Assembly: GCF_000337595.1 (NCBI RefSeq) | Contig: NZ_AOIL01000050.1 | Span: 73,588 to 137,587 of the forward strand | Direction: 5' to 3' | DNA from: Natrialba taiwanensis DSM 12281 | GTDB taxonomy: Archaea; Halobacteriota; Halobacteria; Halobacteriales; Natrialbaceae | Length of the DNA: 64,000 nt | Part shown: positions 35,593-44,248 of the stretch, piece after piece | Layout: every line of letters starts with the position of its first letter | How positions within the stretch are numbered: position 1 is the stretch's first letter | Translations under genes and position numbers: made by a program | The notes under the pieces: model-generated | Seen by the model: only the letters and a program-made list of their open reading frames with translations | Told to the model about the DNA's origin: nothing | The model's database searches: none

Positions 35593-36495
35593 ATGGAGTT
35601 CGACCCGGAAACTGACGAGTACGCCGACAGCGAGGCCGATGGACGACGATCCGAACGCACGAGCCGGCGGGCAGACGGTCGTGAGGACGCGGCGGCCGAC
35701 GTGACGCCGGCCACAGCCGAACCGAACACGGCATCGACCACAGCCACACCCACCGCCGAGAACGAGGCAACCGCTACTGAGATCGCAGCCGGCGCAACCG
35801 AAACGGACACCGCCGTCACGTTCGACCGAGACGGTCTTCGAGCCGGCTTTCTCAAAACGATCCCGGTTGCCCTCGGCGTTGGCGGCTACGGCATCGCGTT
35901 CGGCATCCTGGCCGACCAAGCCGGTCTGAGCGTCGCCGAGGCTGCACTCATGAGTGCCACCGTCGTCGCCGGTGCATCCCAGATCGTCGCCGTCGAACTC
36001 TGGGCCGACCCGCTCCCGATCGCCGCCGTGCTCGTCACCACGTTCGCCATCAACCTTCGGTACTCCCTGATGGGTGCCGCCCTTCAGCCGTGGTTCAAGC
36101 GCCTCTCTGCCACCAAGGTCTACGGCAGCCTCTTCGTCATGGCCGACGAGAACTGGGCGCTAACCATGCGCTCGCTGAAATCAAACACCGGCTACGGCGC
36201 GTTCCTCCTCGGCAGCGGCATCGCCGTCTGGCTCGCCTGGGTCGGCGCAACGATCGTCGGCACCGTCGCCGGCGGCGTCGTCGGCGATCCGACGACGTAC
36301 GGCTTCGACTTCATCCTCACCGCCGTCTTCCTCGCCCTCACCGCCGAACTCTGGGAGGGTCAGTCCTCACTCCTCCCCTGGACCGTCTCGCTTGCCACCG
36401 CACTCATCACCGCTGAACTCGTTCCCGGCCGCTGGTACATCCTCCTTGGCGGCCTCGCCGCCGCCACCGTCGAGGTGATTCGCCGTGGCGAGTGA
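35593..36495 (+). CDS. azlC: AzlC-family branched-chain amino acid exporter, large subunit
   Basis: AzlC forms with AzlD an inner-membrane exporter for branched-chain or related amino acids. Of about 300 residues, the first 80 are an unusual hydrophilic tail rich in Ala, Thr, Glu and Asp. The AzlC domain follows (FLKTIPVALGVGGYGIAFGI, AALMSATVVAGASQIVAVELW, TFAINLRYSLMGAAL). An in-frame GTG at 35578 has a TATA-like CTTTACG about 26 bases upstream and could be the true leaderless start. The azlD gene overlaps its end by 11 bases. Confidence 0.9.
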   Translation: MEFDPETDEYADSEADGRRSERTSRRADGREDAAADVTPATAEPNTASTTATPTAENEATATEIAAGATETDTAVTFDRDGLRAGFLKTIPVALGVGGYGIAFGILADQAGLSVAEAALMSATVVAGASQIVAVELWADPLPIAAVLVTTFAINLRYSLMGAALQPWFKRLSATKVYGSLFVMADENWALTMRSLKSNTGYGAFLLGSGIAVWLAWVGATIVGTVAGGVVGDPTTYGFDFILTAVFLALTAELWEGQSSLLPWTVSLATALITAELVPGRWYILLGGLAAATVEVIRRGE

Positions 36496-36808
36496 CGCTC
36501 TTATCCTCTCTCTCGACCCGCTCGTCGTCGCCGTCGTCCTCGCGATGGCACTCATCACGTTCCTCACGAAGGTCGGCGGCATCTGGCTCGTTCGCCGATT
36601 CGAACTGAGCGACCGTCTCGAAGCCGGCCTCACCGTGCTCCCCGGCGCGATCGTCATCGCCGTGATCGGACCTGAACTCGCAGCCGGCGGCCCGGCGGAG
36701 TGGGCTGCTGGGGGTGCCGTCTTGCTCGTCATGTGGCGAACTGAGAGCATCCTGCTCGCGCTGTGTACCGGCGTCCTCGCCGTCGTCGCGTTTCGGATGG
36801 CCTTCTGA
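36485..36808 (+). CDS. azlD: AzlD-family exporter small subunit
   Basis: A 107-residue membrane protein, GTG start, with four hydrophobic segments and the family motifs ALITFLTKVGGIWLVRRF and LTVLPGAIVIAVIGPEL. It partners AzlC and overlaps its gene by 11 bases, so the two are translationally coupled. Length is normal for the family. Confidence 0.9.
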   Translation: MASDALILSLDPLVVAVVLAMALITFLTKVGGIWLVRRFELSDRLEAGLTVLPGAIVIAVIGPELAAGGPAEWAAGGAVLLVMWRTESILLALCTGVLAVVAFRMAF

Positions 36809-36828
36809 GACTCGAAGCGCAAGGATAG

Positions 36829-38478
36829 CTACGTCTGGATCGCCCGCCGCGCCAGCGACGCACCAAGTGCGAGCAGCCCGACAGCACCAAACAGCACTGG
36901 AATCAATGTTCCGATAGTTTCGGTCGTCGCTCCGGCGAAGTCCAGCGGCGCGATACCGTTCAGGGGTCCCGCGTACCAGAGGACGAGATAGCCGAGTTCG
37001 AACGACCGTCGTGTTCGGCTCCACAGGCCGACTGCCTGAGCGACCGCGGGAACGAACAGCACCGCTCCGACCAACACGACCGCTCCCTCGAATCCAGTAT
37101 TGAGGATGGTTGGCCAGAGTGCGACGCCAAGAAAGGCCGCTGTCACGACCGCGCCGGCGGCCCACTCCGCGAGGAGTTGCCGGTACGGTTGGTTTGAGGT
37201 GACGATGAAGGGTGTAATCCGGTGGTGGTCCGTCCGGTAGCCCATCCCCGACCAGACGAACAGCGGCCAGATCGCCGCGACCGAGACAATCGCGTTTGGC
37301 AGTGCGGAGCCAGTGACCCCGACGACGACGATGAGCGCCGCTCCGACGTACCACCACCGAGCATGGCCTCGGGCCAGGAGCGTGAACTCCTGAACGAACA
37401 GTCGTCCGAACCCGCCCGCCGAACGGTCGATGACGGGAGTCAGCGAGCGATTCGCGGGTTCGTCAGTTTCGGATTCGGCGGCAGCAGTATCCTCGCTGGA
37501 GAAGACGGACGTAACGAACCGATCGAGTCGACTGACGACGGCAGTACCTGCCGATTCGTCGCGAGGCGCGTATCGATCGTACGGCAGGGTCGCGATGAGT
37601 GCCAGTCCGACGCCCGCCAGCGCGAATCCGAGGCGATTCGCGTAGAACCACGCGGGCCAGGAGCCGCCGTTCCACTCGAACGTGGCCATCTCGCCGTCGA
37701 GTGTGCCGGTCCCGTAGTTCGCTACCGGCGGGCCGTCGTATCCGGGAGCGACTTCGAGCAGCGCGTCGAACGTCATCTCTCCGGCTGCGACCAGACCGAT
37801 CGAGTCGACGGCCCGAATCCAGAGCGAAATCGATCCCGCTCCCCCATCGTCCCCCGCGAAGGCGGCTGCCACGAGGGACAATAGCGTGACCGCGCCGAAG
37901 AAGTACGTCACGTTCCCGAGCGTGCCGCGAAGCCAATCGATCGACTGGAAGACGAGCGTCACGCCGGCCACGAAACACCCCATCGGAACGCCGATCAGAA
38001 AGACTGCACCGACGATCCAGATCGGGTTGGTTGGACCGACACCGTGGACAGCATGATTGACGAGTGCAGCAGCGGCCAGCGTGGTCAGCATCGCCACGAC
38101 GACGCCGACGTGGCTGAACCACTTTCCCAGGAGGTACGCGCGGTCGCTCACGGGCGTACTCGCGAGGAGTTCATCGAATCCCGTTGTGCGATCGCGTCTG
38201 AGCGAACTCGCGAGCACGTAGTAACCGAAAAACAGCAGGAACAACCCCCCAGTGAGCCCGGTTGTCAGCCCGATGTACGGCGCGGTCGGCTCCCCTCGAT
38301 AATCGACGGTGGTCCCGCCCACGGTATCCTGATACAACAACTCGAACGTTCCGACGTTCAACTGGTAGCCGATATACGCGATGATCGCTAACACGACCAG
38401 AAACCGGCGCGAACGGGTCCGTTGGAGGAAATCGGCGCGCGCAACTCGAACCGCGGTCGAAACCGTTCCGCCGACCAT
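36829..38478 (-). CDS. ABC-2-type transporter permease
   Basis: A 549-residue membrane protein with about 12 hydrophobic segments. The N-terminus (VRVARADFLQRTRSRRFLV) and DRTTGFDELLASTPVSDRAYLLGKW are typical of ABC-2 export permeases. The start codon follows the ATPase stop immediately, with no spacer, so the two genes form an operon. The substrate is unknown; such pairs often export drugs or act in surface biogenesis. Confidence 0.87.
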   Translation of the reverse strand: MVGGTVSTAVRVARADFLQRTRSRRFLVVLAIIAYIGYQLNVGTFELLYQDTVGGTTVDYRGEPTAPYIGLTTGLTGGLFLLFFGYYVLASSLRRDRTTGFDELLASTPVSDRAYLLGKWFSHVGVVVAMLTTLAAAALVNHAVHGVGPTNPIWIVGAVFLIGVPMGCFVAGVTLVFQSIDWLRGTLGNVTYFFGAVTLLSLVAAAFAGDDGGAGSISLWIRAVDSIGLVAAGEMTFDALLEVAPGYDGPPVANYGTGTLDGEMATFEWNGGSWPAWFYANRLGFALAGVGLALIATLPYDRYAPRDESAGTAVVSRLDRFVTSVFSSEDTAAAESETDEPANRSLTPVIDRSAGGFGRLFVQEFTLLARGHARWWYVGAALIVVVGVTGSALPNAIVSVAAIWPLFVWSGMGYRTDHHRITPFIVTSNQPYRQLLAEWAAGAVVTAAFLGVALWPTILNTGFEGAVVLVGAVLFVPAVAQAVGLWSRTRRSFELGYLVLWYAGPLNGIAPLDFAGATTETIGTLIPVLFGAVGLLALGASLARRAIQT

Positions 38479-39354
38479 CTACGCCACCTCTCGCGGCCCG
38501 ATGTGGTCGAGATACGCATCCTCGAGCGTCGGCGTCACCGATTCGGCGTCGGACGCCGGACGCTCGTCGGCGATGAGCCGCACCCGGACGCCGTCGGCCT
38601 GTTGGACGGTGCTCGAAACCCGGTATCGCTCGCGCAGTTTTGCGAGGTCCTCGCGCGGGGCGACGAACTCGTAGACCTTGCCGTTGGTGGCCGCGACGAA
38701 CGACTCGGGGTCGGCGTGAGCCAGTAGTTCGCCGTCGTTCAGGAGGGCGACCCGTTTTGCCGTCGCCTCGACGTCGGGGACGATGTGCGTCGAGAGGAGG
38801 ACGACCCGATCGCTCGCGACCGACGAGAGCAGGTTGCGAACCTGGACCCGCTTTTCGGGATCGAGGCCGACGGTAGGTTCGTCGACGACCAGCAGGTCGG
38901 GATCGTTAAGCAGTGCCTGTGCGATGCCGACGCTCTGGCGCATCCCGCCGGAAAAGGTGCGGAGTTTCCGATCCCGCACCCGCTCGATACCGGTCAGCGC
39001 GAGTAGTTCGTCGATACGAGCGTCGGCCGTCTCTCGGTCGATCCCGCGCAACGCGGCCATGTACTCGAGAAACTCCGCGGCAGTCAGATTGGGATAGACG
39101 CCGAAATCCTGGGGAAGATAACCCAACACGTCCCGGATCTCGCCGGGCGAGTCGGTGATGTCGGTGCCGTTCCAGGAGACGGTTCCCGTCGTCGGCTCCG
39201 CAACCGTCGTGATGATGCGCATCAGCGTCGACTTCCCCGCCCCGTTCGGACCCAGCAGGCCGTGGATCCCCGTCTCTAATTCGAGGGTGATATCACGAAC
39301 GCCCCAGAGTCCCTCTCCGTAGCGCTTGCCGACGGACTCAAGAGATAGTTCCAT
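38479..39354 (-). CDS. ABC transporter ATP-binding protein
   Basis: A 291-residue ATPase partner of the permease. Walker A is GPNGAGKST, the Q-loop YLPQDFGVYP, the signature TFSGGMRQSVGIAQ, Walker B LLVVDEPTVGLDP and the switch His is in LLSTHIVPD. The C-terminal 80 residues form the usual extension of exporters (DAYLDHIGPRE). The start at MELSLESVGKRYGEG was chosen over one five codons upstream. It is first in the two-gene operon. Confidence 0.92.
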   Translation of the reverse strand: MELSLESVGKRYGEGLWGVRDITLELETGIHGLLGPNGAGKSTLMRIITTVAEPTTGTVSWNGTDITDSPGEIRDVLGYLPQDFGVYPNLTAAEFLEYMAALRGIDRETADARIDELLALTGIERVRDRKLRTFSGGMRQSVGIAQALLNDPDLLVVDEPTVGLDPEKRVQVRNLLSSVASDRVVLLSTHIVPDVEATAKRVALLNDGELLAHADPESFVAATNGKVYEFVAPREDLAKLRERYRVSSTVQQADGVRVRLIADERPASDAESVTPTLEDAYLDHIGPREVA

Positions 39355-39462
39355 TGATACAATCAGCACACTATAACGACAAAAATATATTCATGTAATG
39401 ACACACCCGCTGTCGGCCACACGCGGGCCAGTGCGGCCCGACAGATGCTCCCGGCACGCGAA

Positions 39463-39469
39463 TTTATCC
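39463..39469 (+). promoter_or_regulatory. TATA box of the DUF1952-like gene
   Basis: TTTATCC is centred 26 bases before the ATG at 39492, predicting a leaderless transcript. Confidence 0.6.
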
Positions 39470-39491
39470 GTTCGGCTGACGAACACTCGTC

Positions 39492-39782
39492 ATGGAACGG
39501 CGCATCGAGCGGTCCTTTCGCGGAATTTCCGAGCGGCTCGCAGTTCGGTATCTCTCGAATCTCGGCGGTGAGCGCGTCCAGGACGGCGACGAAACGACGG
39601 TCGAAGCCGACGACTGGACGGCGACGATCACCTCGGAATCGGTCGACATCGGACCGACGCTGACACTTACCGAGGTAACGATAGTTTTCGAACGTGATGA
39701 GAACGACGACGCCGACGGGAGCACACAGCTCGACGAACTCGTCGACACCTTCGCTCAAAAGGCCATGCGTGCCGGAGGATGA
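39492..39782 (+). CDS. DUF1952-like protein ending in Gly-Gly
   Basis: A 96-residue protein with MERRIERSFRGISERLAVRY, LSNLGGERVQ, a beta-rich middle (DIGPTLTLTEVTIVFERDE), and the C-terminus TFAQKAMRAGG. The layout recalls the DUF1952 domain that in some archaea and Thermus is fused behind MoaD-type ubiquitin-like domains; that link is from memory and should be checked. The Gly-Gly end is a possible activation site. It is a leaderless gene followed seven bases later by the gene at 39789, upstream of the convergent aldehyde oxidoreductase. Confidence 0.65.
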   Translation: MERRIERSFRGISERLAVRYLSNLGGERVQDGDETTVEADDWTATITSESVDIGPTLTLTEVTIVFERDENDDADGSTQLDELVDTFAQKAMRAGG

Positions 39783-39788
39783 ACGAGC

Positions 39789-40172
39789 GTGAGCGCCGAT
39801 CCCATCGACGGCCAGGTTCTCCTGCTCACCGCCGCCAAAGCGAGCGTGTCACCGTCGCGCCTGCCTGAACTCGTCGACGACGCACAGGCACTCCTTTCCC
39901 AACGCCTTGCGCACTACCGACACGAGTTCGAACGCATCCACACCGACGAGTTCACCGAGGCGTTTCTCGTCGAGTGGGGTCACTGGGAGGACCTCGGCGC
40001 TGAACTCGGGATGAGCGAGCGAGAGATCGCGGCGGTTCGCCGGGCACACGAAGAGCAGGTACTCCGTGCTGGCCGACGGACGGATCGTGAGGATGAGTTC
40101 GAGACGGCGTTCGAGATTCGGGAGGCGGTGTGTATCGGAGTGGAGTCCGAGTGCGAGTCAGATCCAGCGTGA
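39789..40172 (+). CDS. Hypothetical acidic helical protein
   Basis: A 127-residue protein with GTG start, seven bases after the preceding stop, so probably in the same operon. It reads VSADPIDGQVLLLTAAKASV, then QRLAHYRHEFERIHTDEF and HWEDLGAELGMSEREIAAVRRAHEEQ. The last part resembles an HTH-like helix pair (ELGMSEREIAAVRRAH), but DNA binding is not shown. The C-terminal 25 residues are low-complexity and acidic. No named family is recognised with confidence. Confidence 0.6.
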   Translation: MSADPIDGQVLLLTAAKASVSPSRLPELVDDAQALLSQRLAHYRHEFERIHTDEFTEAFLVEWGHWEDLGAELGMSEREIAAVRRAHEEQVLRAGRRTDREDEFETAFEIREAVCIGVESECESDPA

Positions 40173-40306
40173 GTGGGATGAGGGTGGATTTCGGCTCGTT
40201 TTCCCGGGATACAGCGGCGGTCACGATGGTTTTCTAGCCGCGAACTACTGAAGACGAGGCAAAACGGATCGGATTGGAAGCGGACAGCGAGGGTTGGAAC
40301 CGCGGT

Positions 40307-42229
40307 TCAGTCGTCGGCCGGAGCCGCCGAATCGTCGGCCGAGATGCCCGTTCCCGGTCCGACATCGATGTCGAGGTCGTCGAGTTTCTCATCGGGGACG
40401 ACGCCGTCAACCCAGCCGCGGTAGTCGTAGTACTCGTCTTTCATTTCGTCGAGTTCGCAGAACTCGCCTTCGCTTGCGCCCTGACCGCGGATGCCGTCTT
40501 CGAGGAAGCGCTCGGGGAGCGAGTCGTCGTCGCCGTCGAAGCCGAGGAGGTTGTTGTAGTAGCGCTCCAGGTTGTAGACCCGTTCGCCGGCCTCCAGCAG
40601 TTCGTCCTCGGTGACGTCGCGGCCGGTCATGCCGTTGTACTGGAGGACGTACTCCTCGATGCCCTCCGCGAAGGCGTTGAACTTGCAGATGTCGAAGGAG
40701 TCGCTGATGGCGTGGAGATCCTGGAACTGGGCGGTGAGTTCGCCCTTGCCTTCGTATTCGTAGGGGTCGACCTTCTCCGGGATGCCCAGGATTTCGGCGG
40801 CCGGCGTGTAGCCGCGCAGGTGGCACGCCCCGCGGTTTGAGGTGGCGTAGCCGATCCCCATGCCTTTCAGGCAGCGCGGGTCGTAGGCGGCGATCGTCTG
40901 GCCCTTCACCGCAAGCGAGTTGTCGTGGGCCTCCTTGCGGTCAGCGACGCGGCGTGGACCCTCGGCCAGCAGGTCCGCGAGGTCGTCCTCGCGGCGGGCG
41001 ATGCGCTCGATCATGTCGACCATGGTCTCGTGGTCACCCCAGTCGAGTCCGCCCTCGTCCTTGAGCTTGCCCTCCTCGGTCATCTCCATGGCCATCGCCA
41101 TCATGTTCCCCGTGTCGATGGTGTCGACGCCCATGTCGTTACAGCGGTCGATCATGAGCGCGATGGCGTCGCGGTCGGTGTGCCCGGAGTTCGGTCCGAG
41201 CGAGTAGGCGGATTCGTACTCGTAGGACTCCATCCGGACGTTCATCTCCTCGCCCTTGTGCATCGCCTGGACTTCGACCTCCTTCTTGCAGGCAACCGGG
41301 CAGGAGTGACAGGTCGGTTCGTCGACGAGGATGTTATCGCGGACGTTCTCGCCGGAGACGCGCTCGGCGTCGATGTCGACGCCCTCGGTCTCGCGCATGC
41401 TTTCGGTCGACGTATAGCGACCGTTCTTGGTGGGGAGGCCGTCCATCTCCTCGCCGATGTTCATCAGGACGTTCGTCCCATACTGCGAGAGGCCGCCCTC
41501 GTTCGGCGCGGTAACTTCGGATTCTGTGATCGCCTGCATGGCCTGCTGGTGGCCCTCGCGGAACGTCTCCTGGTCCGCCGGCTGGGGCATCTTTGTGTTC
41601 GACTTGATGACGATCGCTTTGAGGTTTTTCGACCCCATCACACAGCCCGTCCCGCCGCGGCCCGAGGCCCGGTCGTCCTCGTTCATGATGCTCGCGTACT
41701 TGACCTCGTTTTCGCCGCCGGGACCGATCGCCATCAGCGAGAGGTTCTTCCCGTAGGAGCCGTCGACTTCCTCCTCAAGTCGGTCGCGGGTCTCGTGAAC
41801 GCCGTTTCCCCAGAGATGGGAGGCGTCGCGGAGTTCGACCTCGCCGTCGTCGACGTAGGCGTAGACCGGGTCGTCGGCTTGTCCCTCGACGAGCAGGCCG
41901 TCGAAGCCGGCCCACTTTAGGCGAGCGCCGGACCAGCCGCCGTGGTGGCTGTCGGTGACCGTGCCGGTCAGCGGCGATTTCGTACAGACGGCGATCCGTC
42001 CGCTCATCGTCACCTGCGTGCCCGACAGCGGCCCGTTCATGAACGCAAGCAGGTTGTCCGGTCCGAGCGGATCGACATCCGGTCCTTGGTCGAAGACGTG
42101 CTTTACGCCGAGCCCGCGTGCGCCGATATATTTCCGTGCGTCCTCCTCGTCGATCGACTCGTAGTCGATCGTTCCCTCCGACAGATCGATACGAGCGAGC
42201 CGGTCCTGGAAACCACCGAGTTCAGTCAT
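40307..42229 (-). CDS. aor: Tungsten-type aldehyde ferredoxin oxidoreductase
   Basis: AOR oxidises aldehydes to acids with ferredoxin as electron acceptor, using a bis-pterin tungsten cofactor and one [4Fe-4S] cluster. The 640-residue protein shows the N-terminal pterin-binding region (YIGARGLGVKHVFDQG, LLAFMNGPLSGTQVTMSGR, RASGRGGTGCVMGSKNLKA) and the cluster motif CHSCPVAC. A further Cys in FDICKF completes the cluster set. Length is normal. It is apparently monocistronic. A TTAATAAA-type box about 20 bases before the ATG is close to, but not at, the expected distance. Confidence 0.93.
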   Translation of the reverse strand: MTELGGFQDRLARIDLSEGTIDYESIDEEDARKYIGARGLGVKHVFDQGPDVDPLGPDNLLAFMNGPLSGTQVTMSGRIAVCTKSPLTGTVTDSHHGGWSGARLKWAGFDGLLVEGQADDPVYAYVDDGEVELRDASHLWGNGVHETRDRLEEEVDGSYGKNLSLMAIGPGGENEVKYASIMNEDDRASGRGGTGCVMGSKNLKAIVIKSNTKMPQPADQETFREGHQQAMQAITESEVTAPNEGGLSQYGTNVLMNIGEEMDGLPTKNGRYTSTESMRETEGVDIDAERVSGENVRDNILVDEPTCHSCPVACKKEVEVQAMHKGEEMNVRMESYEYESAYSLGPNSGHTDRDAIALMIDRCNDMGVDTIDTGNMMAMAMEMTEEGKLKDEGGLDWGDHETMVDMIERIARREDDLADLLAEGPRRVADRKEAHDNSLAVKGQTIAAYDPRCLKGMGIGYATSNRGACHLRGYTPAAEILGIPEKVDPYEYEGKGELTAQFQDLHAISDSFDICKFNAFAEGIEEYVLQYNGMTGRDVTEDELLEAGERVYNLERYYNNLLGFDGDDDSLPERFLEDGIRGQGASEGEFCELDEMKDEYYDYRGWVDGVVPDEKLDDLDIDVGPGTGISADDSAAPADD

Positions 42230-42393
42230 GGTAATCCCTCATCGTTTATTAAGGCCGCCAGAGTGTTAGTTGTTCACACCCTCAGGTAACGGGTTTCGGT
42301 TACGGCCAGTGATACCAGTGTCTCGAACTGCCCGCCTGCACGATCGAGTTCAGAGTGAGCGCGATTCAATGGGTCCTCGAACGTCGCAGCCAG

Positions 42394-42582
42394 TCACAAC
42401 AGGAGTGCAACGATCGCCAGCACGATGAAGACCAGCACGAAAATCCGTGCGATCTCCATCGAGATGCCGGCGACACCCCGAGCACCGACTGCAGCCGCGA
42501 CGATCGCGAGGACGAAAAAGACGATCGCCCAGTACAGAAAGCCATCACCGGCGAGCTGGAGCGGCGGTGTGAACTCGAACAT
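42394..42582 (-). CDS. DUF1328-type small membrane protein
   Basis: A 62-residue protein with two hydrophobic segments: FLYWAIVFFVLAIVAAAVGA and ARIFVLVFIVLAIVALLL, separated by RGVAGISMEI. This is the DUF1328/UPF0391 layout of unknown function. The Met at MFEFTPPLQL was chosen; an upstream reading adds only basic residues. Confidence 0.75.
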   Translation of the reverse strand: MFEFTPPLQLAGDGFLYWAIVFFVLAIVAAAVGARGVAGISMEIARIFVLVFIVLAIVALLL

Positions 42583-42848
42583 AGTCCGCCTCCGCTTGCA
42601 TCTCACATAAACGCCACCGACCGTCTCTCACTGTTTGCCCCGCTAACGACAGGCTACAGCACAGTAAGGACTCCTTCCCGTTTCGTGGTCACACCCTACG
42701 CCGCTATCGATCATCGCACACTGTCGTCGATACCCGTTCACCGGCCGGTCACGGCGACCTATCCAGGGCACCGGTGAACTCGTCCGATATATTGACCCTT
42801 GGTGTCGCTCCCCAAACGGTTAAGAGTAGCCAAGATGTATGATAACAC

Positions 42849-43040
42849 ATGTCTACCTATCGCTCCCCGTTCGACCGGCTGCGGGCGAAGTTCGACGAAA
42901 CTGAACTCACGTGTCGGCAGTGTGGGTACCACGACGAAAGTGGTGGGTGGCGGGTCAGTTCATCTGGTGATCGCGTGCAGTATCAATTCGTCTGTCCGGC
43001 CTGTGGCGCTGTCGAAACGCGTGAAATGCGGCTCAGCTGA
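42849..43040 (+). CDS. HVO_0649-family zinc-finger protein
   Basis: A 63-residue protein: STYRSPFDRLRAKFDETELT, then CRQCGYHDESGGW, DRVQYQFVCPACGAVETREM. Two CxxC pairs form one zinc ribbon, as in the haloarchaeal HVO_0649 family. Function is unknown. It is a single gene about 100 bases before the RaSEA gene in the same direction. Confidence 0.8.
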   Translation: MSTYRSPFDRLRAKFDETELTCRQCGYHDESGGWRVSSSGDRVQYQFVCPACGAVETREMRLS

Positions 43041-43138
43041 GGTGGTGCGGTACCGGTCGTTTTGTGATCGAGTGGAATCGGGGATGCCGGTCAGCCCAGA
43101 CGAAGGCGCTTTAGGCGCTGGCCCGCTTTGTCCGTCCA

Positions 43139-44239
43139 ATGAGTCAACCCACGCCCGAGGTCTACGAGCAGGGCAAGGGCATGGACGCCCACAACCAGGT
43201 AATGCGGGAGATCCGCTCGCGCAAGGAGGCGAGCTACGACCCCCACGAACCGACCCGCGTCTGGCTCGACGAGGACAACACGCCCGACGGCGTCAAACAG
43301 AGCCTGACCATCATTCTCAACACCGGCGGCTGCCGCTGGGCGCGTGCCGGCGGCTGTACCATGTGCGGCTACGTCGCCGAGAGCGTCGACGGCGGCAGCG
43401 TCAGCCACGAGGCGCTGATGAACCAGATCGATGTCTGTCTCGAGCACGAGCAAGAAAACGGGGACGAACCGGCCCAACTCATCAAGATTTACACCTCCGG
43501 ATCCTTCCTCGACGAGCGCGAGGTCGGTGCAAAGACGCGCCGCGCCATCGCCGACACCTTCGCCGACCGCGAACGGATCGTCGTCGAATCGCTCCCGGAT
43601 TTCGTCGACCGGGAGAAGATCGGCGAGTTCACCCAGCACGGCATCGACACCGACGTTGCGATCGGACTCGAGACGGCGACCGACCGCGTGCGCCACGACT
43701 GCGTGAACAAGTACTTCGACTTCGCGGACTTCGAGGACGCCTGCGCGGAAGCCGCCCTCGCCGACGAGGACGCAGACGGCAAGGCAGACGCCGGCATCAA
43801 AGCCTACCTCCTGATGAAGCCGCCGTTTCTCACCGAATCCGAAGCCGCCGCGGATATGATTTCTTCCATCGAACGCTGCGCCGCCGTCGAGGGCTGTCAC
43901 ACCGTCTCGATGAACCCCTGTAACGTCCAGCGCTACACGATGGTTGACGAACTCTACTTCGACGACGGCTACCGGCCGCCGTGGCTCTGGTCGGTCGCGC
44001 ACGTGCTCGAGAAAACCGCCGACGTAGACGCCATCGTCGTCTCGGACCCGGTCGGTCACGGCTCCGACCGCGGGCCACACAACTGCCAGGAGTGTGACGA
44101 CCTCGTACAGAAGGCGATCAAGGACTTCGATCTGCGCCAGGACCCCGCCGTCTTCGAGCAGGTCTCCTGTGAGTGCGAGCGGACGTGGGAGGTCGTGATG
44201 GAGCGCGAGCGGAGTTTTAATCAGCCACTGACGCGGTAA
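43139..44239 (+). CDS. Archaeosine-forming radical SAM protein RaSEA
   Basis: RaSEA works with ArcS: it cleaves the lysine adduct on position 15 of tRNA to leave the formamidine group of archaeosine. The 366-residue protein has Cys65, Cys73 and Cys76 in GGCRWARAGGCTMCGYV (the C-x7-C-x2-C form of Elp3-like TIGR01210 proteins), with IYTSGSFLDEREV, GLETATDRVRHDCVNKYF and MNPCNVQRYT. A TATA-like GCTTTAGG lies about 27 bases before the ATG, indicating a leaderless transcript. ArcS and TgtA are encoded 10-14 kb away. Confidence 0.9.
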   Translation: MSQPTPEVYEQGKGMDAHNQVMREIRSRKEASYDPHEPTRVWLDEDNTPDGVKQSLTIILNTGGCRWARAGGCTMCGYVAESVDGGSVSHEALMNQIDVCLEHEQENGDEPAQLIKIYTSGSFLDEREVGAKTRRAIADTFADRERIVVESLPDFVDREKIGEFTQHGIDTDVAIGLETATDRVRHDCVNKYFDFADFEDACAEAALADEDADGKADAGIKAYLLMKPPFLTESEAAADMISSIERCAAVEGCHTVSMNPCNVQRYTMVDELYFDDGYRPPWLWSVAHVLEKTADVDAIVVSDPVGHGSDRGPHNCQECDDLVQKAIKDFDLRQDPAVFEQVSCECERTWEVVMERERSFNQPLTR

Positions 44240-44248
44240 CGCCGGTTG

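Noticed and set aside
42286-42303. Small hairpin GTAAC/GTTAC upstream of the AOR gene as a riboswitch
   Set aside because: A five-base stem with an eight-base loop is common by chance, and no conserved tungsten- or molybdenum-cofactor RNA features are present.
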